A DNA stretch of 47,388 nucleotides from JAKJGA01 sp029554345 (GTDB lineage: Bacteria > Spirochaetota > UBA4802 > JAFGJZ01). The notes under the pieces are model-generated. The model was given only the letters and a program-made list of their open reading frames with translations, was not told the origin of the DNA and ran no database searches. A program made the translations under genes and the position numbers. Positions 42,037-47,388 of the stretch are shown here, piece after piece (position 1 is the stretch's first letter; the number at the start of each line of letters is the position of its first letter). The stretch lies in contig DAOPBR010000021.1 of assembly GCA_035395685.1 (NCBI GenBank), positions 1 through 47,388 on the forward strand, in the 5' to 3' direction.

Positions 42037-42863
42037 TGGAGGAATTGCATTATCTTGATGCAAAATTGAAAGATTCTGTTTTCTGCGCAATTGATCTTGA
42101 AACGACAGGGATTAATCCTTTTACTGAGAAGATAATCGAAATCGGTGCAGTGAAATTCAATCTTGATGGTCAAATAGATTCTTTTGAAAGAATGATTGAT
42201 CCTTGCATGCCGATACCTCAAGAAAGCATCAGGATTCACGGTATTTCTGATGAAATGGTTTCCGGATGTGATAAGATTTCTGATATTATTCAGGATTTTA
42301 ATACTTTTTTATCCGATTCAATTCTTGTTATTCAAAACCCGGCTTTTGATCTTTCTTTTCTTGAAATGGAATACAGAAGATGCGGAAAACGTTTCCGTTT
42401 TATTAGTGCATATGATACCGTAAGTCTTTCGCGCAGAGCTTTTCCAGGACTTGAGAATTATAAACTTGATACAGTTTGTACTCATCTTGGGATTGAATTA
42501 AAGCATCATCGTGCATTTTCGGATGCCAGTGCATGTATGAATGTTTTTCTTCGTGCTATTCAAAAAGATAAAAGTCACAGCAAATGGTATATTGATGATC
42601 TGGAATATTATGCAGGACCCTCATTTCGTGATGCTCTTATAAAAGAATTACGTTCAAAAAAATGCAGGGGATCTACTATAATACCGGGACGAGAATTTAT
42701 GATTGATTATATCGACAGTACCGGTAATGAAACGAGGAGAAAGATTTCTGCTAAGGGTATTTTTCAAAGAGGAAAGCAGACTATTATACATGCATATTGT
42801 CATCTGCGTCATGAAGAAAGATTTTTTATTTCATCAAGAATAAAAATGTCATATTCACTTTAA
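42036..42863 (+). CDS. DEDDh-type 3-prime to 5-prime exonuclease (DnaQ-like)
   Basis: 275 residues. N-terminal exonuclease domain (about 10-175) with Ile-Asp-Leu-Glu-Thr-Thr-Gly near residue 19, Ile-His-Gly-Ile-Ser, Asn-Pro-Ala-Phe-Asp-Leu-Ser-Phe-Leu and His-Arg-Ala-Phe-Ser-Asp-Ala, giving all five DEDDh residues. The 100-residue C-terminal part is not recognised, but its strands around Arg-Glu-Phe-Met-Ile-Asp-Tyr-Ile and Gln-Thr-Ile-Ile-His-Ala-Tyr-Cys recall WYL-like or nucleic-acid-binding tails. Probably repair or editing, not necessarily the replicative epsilon subunit. Confidence 0.88.
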   Translation: MEELHYLDAKLKDSVFCAIDLETTGINPFTEKIIEIGAVKFNLDGQIDSFERMIDPCMPIPQESIRIHGISDEMVSGCDKISDIIQDFNTFLSDSILVIQNPAFDLSFLEMEYRRCGKRFRFISAYDTVSLSRRAFPGLENYKLDTVCTHLGIELKHHRAFSDASACMNVFLRAIQKDKSHSKWYIDDLEYYAGPSFRDALIKELRSKKCRGSTIIPGREFMIDYIDSTGNETRRKISAKGIFQRGKQTIIHAYCHLRHEERFFISSRIKMSYSL

Positions 42864-43135
42864 TCTTTAAAATAATCACCAATATTTAATAGTGAAAACA
42901 ATTTGTTCATTTCATCTGAAAGTTCAAGTTTAAGTTCACCGCCTTTTCTTTCGGCTTCATTTTTCGCAATGATCAGAAAACCTACAAATGACGAATGAAT
43001 AGTATGAGTATTGCTGAGATCAAAAAAGATATTATTGTCAAAACGAACCCTGCTTAACTGTTCAGAATAATGATGTATGTCATTTATTTCAATTTTTTCA
43101 GGAAAAATCCAGCTTCCGTTCTGGCTTAGTGTCAT
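42860..43135 (-). CDS. STAS-domain protein
   Basis: 91 residues on the minus strand, overlapping the end of the exonuclease gene by 4 bases. GGGGGGA precedes the ATG at 43135. Single STAS domain: Asn-Ile-Phe-Phe-Asp-Leu-Ser-Asn-Thr-His-Thr-Ile-His-Ser-Ser-Phe-Val-Gly-Phe-Leu, with Ser-Ser at the usual phosphorylation site, a Glu-Leu-Lys-Leu-Glu-Leu strand and a last helix ending Leu-Leu-Asn-Ile-Gly-Asp-Tyr-Phe. Third stand-alone STAS gene of the window. A partner-switching antagonist is likely; the partner is not seen. Confidence 0.82.
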   Translation of the reverse strand: MTLSQNGSWIFPEKIEINDIHHYSEQLSRVRFDNNIFFDLSNTHTIHSSFVGFLIIAKNEAERKGGELKLELSDEMNKLFSLLNIGDYFKD

Positions 43136-43268
43136 GTTATCCCCCCGTAACGTTAGTATCGGAATTATTTGTTAAAAAGTTGAAATAATTTTATGAAAAA
43201 AAACATTAATATAAAAAATGATTTTTATTTTTAAGCATTATTAGATAATGGTATTATTGGAATTAATA

Positions 43269-44975
43269 ATGACAAAACAAGTTAAAGCCGATTTTGATCA
43301 CCTGAAAAAGCTGTTTATTCTACCGGATTCTCAGGATAAGTTTGTTGAGTATGGCAATATGCTTCTTGATATGCTTCATAAGTATTTTGCTGAAAAAGGC
43401 GGACTTCATAGTGAAATATCCATTGCTGATCTCGGTAAAATGTTTTCTCAGGAAGATATCCCCAGAAATCCTTCACTTCTGAAAATAATATTTCCGGAAA
43501 TCCATGAAAAAATAATTTCCCATTCTGTAAAGGTCGGTTCACCTTATTATATCGGTCATATGACAAGTCCTGTTCCGTGGTTTGCTGTCTTAGTTGAAAT
43601 GATAATAGCTTCATTGAATCAGAATCAGGTAAAAATTGAAACGGCAAAAGCATCTACTTTTGTAGAGCGTGAATTTATCGCATGGATTCACAGGCTTGTT
43701 TATTCTAAGAATTCATCTTATTATAAAAAAAACATTCAGAATCATTCAGTTTCTCTTGGTGCGGTAACTGTAGACGGGACACTTGCTAATTTAACTGCTT
43801 TATTTGTCGCAAGAAATAAATTATTTAAGCCTCAAGGTTCTTTTGGCGGTGTTTCCAAAGAAGGAATACGCGAGGCGATGAATTACTATAATTGTGAAAA
43901 AGCCTTAATAATTGTATCGCAGAGAGGGCATTATTCAATAGATAAGATTGCTTCAATTATAGGCATTGGGGAAGATTCAGTAATAAAAATCCCTGTAGAT
44001 TCAAATAATAAAATGAAAATTGATTCTCTTGTAAATGAATGCCGTCTTATAAATGATTATAATTCGTCACATGATAAAAAGATAATGGTTATTGCGATTG
44101 TAGGCATTGGCGGGACGACTGAAACAGGAAATATTGATGATCTAAATGCTATTAGAAAATGTGCGGATTCTGTCGGCGCTCATTTTCACGTAGATGCTGC
44201 ATGGGGCGGTCCTGTTCTTTTTGTAGATTCATACAGACATCTTTTTAGCGGAATAGAATCGGCAGATTCGGTTACTTTCGACTGTCACAAATTGCTATTT
44301 TCACCGAACTCAATGGGCATGGTTCTTTTTAAAAATGAAAGAGATCTCGAAAACATTAAACGCAATTCAACTTATATTTTAAGACCTGATTCAGTCGATC
44401 TTGGAAGATTTACGGTAGAAGGATCCAGGCCATTTACGGTTTTGAGGCCATGGAGTGCCATGAAAGTATTCGGTTCGGAAGGATTCAGGTTATTGTTTGA
44501 ATATGCTTTCGAACTAACATCTATATACAGATCTATGATTGAAACGCATATAAATTTTGAACTTCTCAATTATCCAGAACTTTTTATAATAAACTACCGT
44601 TTCATACCTGAAAAGATCAGGGAAAGACTTTCTGAACTCAAATTAAAAGGAGGAGATGATGCTGAAGCCCGTCTGTTTAATCTAAATCTTTTAATAAATT
44701 CACTGAATATTGAACTCCACAGGTCAATTCGGGATGCTGATAATTCTTTTGTGTCAAGGACAGTGTTAGAATCGACTAAATATTCTCCGCAGAAGATTTC
44801 AGTTTTGAGAGCTGTAACTGTTAATCCCCTTACAGATAAAACAATTCTGAAAGAGATACTTGAAGAGCATAATAAGCTTGGAATTAAACTTTATAATTCA
44901 ACGTATGAGTCACTGATAAAGAAAGCATCTGATGGTAAAAAAATAAGAACTCCCCTTGAAGGAGAGTTCTTATAA
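43269..44975 (+). CDS. panP: PLP-dependent decarboxylase, PanP-like
   Basis: 568 residues from ATG 43269; an ATG at 43248 would add seven residues and has no better ribosome binding site. Group II decarboxylase fold with the PLP Lys341 in Asp-Cys-His-Lys-Leu-Leu-Phe-Ser-Pro and the cofactor Asp in His-Val-Asp-Ala-Ala-Trp-Gly-Gly. The early Val-Gly-Ser-Pro-Tyr-Tyr-Ile-Gly-His-Met-Thr-Ser is characteristic of the PanP branch, which makes beta-alanine from aspartate for coenzyme A. Glutamate or another amino-acid decarboxylase cannot be excluded. Single gene. A terminator-like inverted repeat overlaps its last codons (about 44945-44971). Confidence 0.8.
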   Translation: MTKQVKADFDHLKKLFILPDSQDKFVEYGNMLLDMLHKYFAEKGGLHSEISIADLGKMFSQEDIPRNPSLLKIIFPEIHEKIISHSVKVGSPYYIGHMTSPVPWFAVLVEMIIASLNQNQVKIETAKASTFVEREFIAWIHRLVYSKNSSYYKKNIQNHSVSLGAVTVDGTLANLTALFVARNKLFKPQGSFGGVSKEGIREAMNYYNCEKALIIVSQRGHYSIDKIASIIGIGEDSVIKIPVDSNNKMKIDSLVNECRLINDYNSSHDKKIMVIAIVGIGGTTETGNIDDLNAIRKCADSVGAHFHVDAAWGGPVLFVDSYRHLFSGIESADSVTFDCHKLLFSPNSMGMVLFKNERDLENIKRNSTYILRPDSVDLGRFTVEGSRPFTVLRPWSAMKVFGSEGFRLLFEYAFELTSIYRSMIETHINFELLNYPELFIINYRFIPEKIRERLSELKLKGGDDAEARLFNLNLLINSLNIELHRSIRDADNSFVSRTVLESTKYSPQKISVLRAVTVNPLTDKTILKEILEEHNKLGIKLYNSTYESLIKKASDGKKIRTPLEGEFL

Positions 44976-44996
44976 ATTCTTATATAGAAACGGGTA

Positions 44997-45866
44997 TTAT
45001 CTGAAATCGTTAATTGATGCGCTCTTTTTCTCATCAAGTTCAACAGTCTCTTTGAGATGTTTATACTGAGGAGTATCGATTCCGTACTTAAGCTCCGCAG
45101 CTGTAAGAAGAGATCTGTTCTTTTTCTGTTTCCATTTGAGCTTTTCTTCTTCGCTAATAATTCTGCTCTTTGCAGTTGAAGCTTCCATAAACCCGTAACA
45201 GCTTGCCATATAGTTATAGGCCCAAACGTCGTTTTTGGTTTTTTCATTTATCTGCACATATCGTTCAAGAACAGGAATGCAAGGAAGAAGGTTCTGTATA
45301 TCATACTGCGTAGAAACATAAGCCTGGAAAAGTTTAATCTGAGCATTTGTATATGCAGTATCGGCTTTAATTTTAACCGACTGTATATCGTCCATATGAT
45401 TGATTGCTCTGGTAAAATAAGTTATTGATTTAACTTTTGCTTCATATTTTAAATAAGAAATCTGGCGTTTTTCCTGGTTTTTTCTGTCAATTTCCTGCCA
45501 GTACCATCTTTCATTTAAATTATTTTTCTTGGCAAAAACTGCTTTTAACTTATTAACTTCAACTTCCATATCGCTAAGGATGTCAAGACCGGTAGAATAT
45601 TCATCAATTGCCATTTTCAAAAGATTTTCAGAATATTCATCACTGAGTTTTTCCAGTTCAGCAAGTGCTTTAATATAAGGTTGAAAATCAGTAACTCGCC
45701 AACCTGTCATGTCGGAAGGTGAATCTTCGTCTGATTTTGCAACTGCTTCCTTTTTTTCTGCATCAGATGCAGCAGCTGTTGCTTCCTGCGAATGCAATGA
45801 AACGGAAAAAAAAGCAAATAATGCCATAAACGCGCAAACAGCTTTTTTTGATTGAATAAATTTCAT
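44997..45866 (-). CDS. Secreted all-helical protein, possible FcpA-like flagellar protein
   Basis: 289 residues from ATG 45866, preceded by AAGGGG; the frame opens nine codons earlier. Signal peptide at about 1-27 (ends Ser-Leu-His-Ser-Gln), then an Ala/Glu/Asp-rich linker, then helices throughout: Leu-Lys-Met-Ala-Ile-Asp-Glu-Tyr, Trp-Tyr-Trp-Gln-Glu-Ile-Asp-Arg-Lys, and TPR-like stretches with Phe-Gln-Ala-Tyr-Val-Ser-Thr-Gln-Tyr-Asp-Ile-Gln-Asn-Leu and Trp-Ala-Tyr-Asn-Tyr-Met-Ala-Ser-Cys-Tyr. Size, signal peptide and helical make-up fit the leptospiral flagellar-coiling protein FcpA as I remember it, but that could not be aligned here. It has its own promoter with a palindrome. Confidence 0.75.
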   Translation of the reverse strand: MKFIQSKKAVCAFMALFAFFSVSLHSQEATAAASDAEKKEAVAKSDEDSPSDMTGWRVTDFQPYIKALAELEKLSDEYSENLLKMAIDEYSTGLDILSDMEVEVNKLKAVFAKKNNLNERWYWQEIDRKNQEKRQISYLKYEAKVKSITYFTRAINHMDDIQSVKIKADTAYTNAQIKLFQAYVSTQYDIQNLLPCIPVLERYVQINEKTKNDVWAYNYMASCYGFMEASTAKSRIISEEEKLKWKQKKNRSLLTAAELKYGIDTPQYKHLKETVELDEKKSASINDFR

Positions 45867-45922
45867 AATAAACCCCTTAAAGTCAAAATACATCCCTTAC
45901 TCCAATTGTTCCGGGGATAGAC

Positions 45923-45951
45923 AGGATATTTTATAAAATATCCATAGTCAA
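45923..45951 (-). promoter_or_regulatory. Promoter with perfect palindrome upstream of the secreted helical protein
   Basis: On the minus strand: TTGACT (45951-45946), 17-base spacer, TATCCT (45928-45923). A perfect 20-bp palindrome (45924-45943, starting GGATATTTTA) overlaps the -10 and most of the spacer, where a repressor would block RNA polymerase. Confidence 0.7.
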
Positions 45952-46078
45952 TATAATGTATCGGCAAAAATTCTGCAAATATTTAAAAAAAATGATCATA
46001 ACTTTAGATGCGTCTTTTATTTCTATTAAGAATGACATATTTGTTTGACATTGTTAGAGCCGGGAAGTAGAAGGAGCC

Positions 46079-46882
46079 ATGAGATTGTGGGGTAAAATCG
46101 AAAATTTTCTTGCTCTTACCGGTAGAAAGGTAATTGCATTTTTTTCCGGATATATTGAATTTCAGCATTATCTAAAATCAATCTTTAATTCTTTTAAGTC
46201 CCTTAAGTATCTTAGATTGCGTTCACTTTATTCTACGGTTCTTCTTCAGACAAAGTACACCGGTCTTGATGCTGTTTTTTTAATATCAGTTGTTGCTCTT
46301 ATGCTTGGGGCAACAGTAATTATTCAGGCATCGCAAAAATTTCCTAAATTCGGAATTGATTCATTTATTGGGGATCTTCTTGTTTTAATCATAATACGTG
46401 AAATCGGACCTCTCGCTACAGCGATGATTGTCACAAGCCGGAGCGGTTCTGCTATTTCCGCAGAAATTGCTACACAAAAGCAGAATCACGAAATACGTTC
46501 TCTGGAACTTCTGGGGATAGACACCAAGCTGTATATTGTATTTCCAAGAATCATTGCAAGTATTCTTTCAATTATATCTCTCGTTATTCTTTTTGATGTT
46601 GTTGCTCTTGCCGGCGGTTATTTGATTTCGAGACTATTTATTTTTATTCCTCCTCAGCAATTTCTAGCTACAATAATTAATGCTTTTTCTTTTGAGGATC
46701 TTCTTATAACTTTTCTAAAGAGTCTTATGTACGGTATTCTTATTCCTTTGATATGCTGTTATTACGGATTCCGTCCTTCAACTGCATTTCAAATTCCAAT
46801 TTATGTTTCAAGAGCCGTAGTTCGCACTCTTCTCTCTGTTTTTATTGTAAATGCCTTGATTTCATTTCTTTTTTATTTATGA
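46079..46882 (+). CDS. mlaE: MlaE-family lipid-transport permease
   Basis: 267 residues; AAGGAG lies two bases before the ATG. Inner-membrane permease of the Mla/Mce phospholipid transport systems. Amphipathic N-terminal helix (about 1-50), then five or six membrane segments. Family core: Arg-Glu-Ile-Gly-Pro-Leu-Ala-Thr-Ala-Met-Ile-Val-Thr-Ser-Arg-Ser-Gly-Ser-Ala-Ile-Ser-Ala-Glu-Ile followed by Glu-Leu-Leu-Gly-Ile-Asp, matching the MlaE coupling region. An ABC-like gene follows 19 bases downstream; any MlaD/Mce gene would lie beyond the window. Confidence 0.92.
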   Translation: MRLWGKIENFLALTGRKVIAFFSGYIEFQHYLKSIFNSFKSLKYLRLRSLYSTVLLQTKYTGLDAVFLISVVALMLGATVIIQASQKFPKFGIDSFIGDLLVLIIIREIGPLATAMIVTSRSGSAISAEIATQKQNHEIRSLELLGIDTKLYIVFPRIIASILSIISLVILFDVVALAGGYLISRLFIFIPPQQFLATIINAFSFEDLLITFLKSLMYGILIPLICCYYGFRPSTAFQIPIYVSRAVVRTLLSVFIVNALISFLFYL

Positions 46883-46901
46883 TAGGTTTATAGTAGAGGA
46901 T

Positions 46902-47388
46902 ATGGAAAACAGTTTTTTATCGGTTAGAAATATGTCTTATATGCTCGATATACATTCGACTCTCCGAGGCATAACTTTTGATCTCAAACAGGGTGAAAAC
47001 ATTATTTTTTTCGGGCTTGAAAACTCGGGAATTGATAAAATATGTCCTTTCATATCATGCGCAATTGATGACTTTGAAGGTGAAGTTTTTTTTAAAGGGC
47101 ATGATGTTAAAAATGCTTCTTATTATGAGCGTAATATCATAAGAAAGGATATGGTGTATCTCCAGCGTGGTTATGGTCTTATTACCAATATGACCGTTTA
47201 TGAAAATATAGCGCTTCCACTCAAATACCACTCTAATATGACTTCAGATGAAATAGATTTCAGAGTTAATCAGCTTATTGACGAAATGGAAATAGATCTT
47301 TCAAGGGATATGCGTCCGGTCGACATCTACCAATCAGAAAGACTTAAAACCGCATTCGCAAGAGCAATTGTCCTTAATCCGGATCTTC
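46902..47388 (+). CDS. Degenerate ABC-type subunit paired with mlaE (partial)
   Basis: First 162 residues; runs off the right edge. The GAGGA before ATG 46902 is unusually close. In MlaF position and with the ABC layout: Phe-Asp-Leu-Lys-Gln-Gly-Glu near 26, Q-loop Gln88 in Val-Tyr-Leu-Gln, and Thr-Val-Tyr-Glu-Asn-Ile-Ala-Leu-Pro-Leu at 98-107. Yet residues 38-47, where Walker A belongs, read Gly-Leu-Glu-Asn-Ser-Gly-Ile-Asp-Lys-Ile, and the signature region (141-146) reads Asp-Ile-Tyr-Gln-Ser-Glu before Ala-Phe-Ala-Arg-Ala. It may not hydrolyse ATP normally. Walker B lies outside the window. Confidence 0.8.
   Translation, partial: MENSFLSVRNMSYMLDIHSTLRGITFDLKQGENIIFFGLENSGIDKICPFISCAIDDFEGEVFFKGHDVKNASYYERNIIRKDMVYLQRGYGLITNMTVYENIALPLKYHSNMTSDEIDFRVNQLIDEMEIDLSRDMRPVDIYQSERLKTAFARAIVLNPDL

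Noticed and set aside
46045..46073. TTGACA with TAGAAG as a promoter for mlaE
   Set aside because: The -10 would overlap the AAGGAG ribosome binding site and put transcription start at the ATG, which is inconsistent with using that site.
1..47388. tRNA, rRNA, CRISPR array, prophage or integrase
   Set aside because: No T-loop-like GGTTCGA pattern in a cloverleaf context, no rRNA core sequence, no regularly spaced direct repeats of CRISPR length and no integrase or phage structural gene were seen.

Overview
The window looks like an AT-rich chromosomal segment from a Gram-negative, motile, chemotactic bacterium. It encodes outer-membrane beta-barrels, an OmpA-type peptidoglycan anchor, an MlaE lipid-transport permease and a full chemotaxis operon. 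A spirochaete, perhaps near the Leptospirales, is the best guess: the order proA-nadD-LCP-rsfS, several single-domain STAS proteins and a secreted helical protein resembling the leptospiral flagellar protein FcpA all fit. No rRNA or tRNA was seen, so this placement is inference.

Layout. 1-2740 is a visibly more AT-rich accessory patch of small secreted or membrane proteins, including one broken gene and a perfect 18-bp hairpin inside a gene. 2740-3300 has no gene but is packed with hairpins and short repeats. 3397-12611 is a tight run of overlapping genes: a GldA/GldF/GldG-type ABC exporter, a DUF4340-like protein, a membrane metallophosphoesterase, ribF and a large OmpA-domain outer-membrane protein. 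12884-14985 holds a membrane protein and a hybrid histidine kinase. 15076-23048 is the chemotaxis operon mcp-cheA-STAS-cheY-cheW-cheD-cheR-cheD-cheB, followed by an opposing STAS gene.

23559-32568 carries a small beta-barrel, a membrane protein, bioB, a HIT protein, proA-nadD-LCP-rsfS, an NtrC-type regulator and dinB. 32643-40092 carries a ferredoxin, rpsU, rarA, pyrE, a beta-barrel, yqeY, dnaG and rpoD, with clear promoters and terminators. 40179-47388 holds a two-TM sensor without an output domain, murB, a DEDDh exonuclease, a STAS protein, a PanP-like decarboxylase, the FcpA-like protein, mlaE and the start of its ABC partner.

Most notable points: (1) CheA carries between P2 and P3 two 24-residue motifs separated by 5 residues, the architecture of the MshEN cyclic-di-GMP-binding domain, suggesting direct second-messenger input into the chemotaxis kinase; (2) the ABC subunit after mlaE has lost a normal Walker A and signature motif; (3) the hairpin-dense intergenic block; (4) a perfect 20-bp palindrome placed over the spacer and -10 of the FcpA-like gene promoter. 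Two 46-codon genes and a 57-codon ferredoxin are also described.
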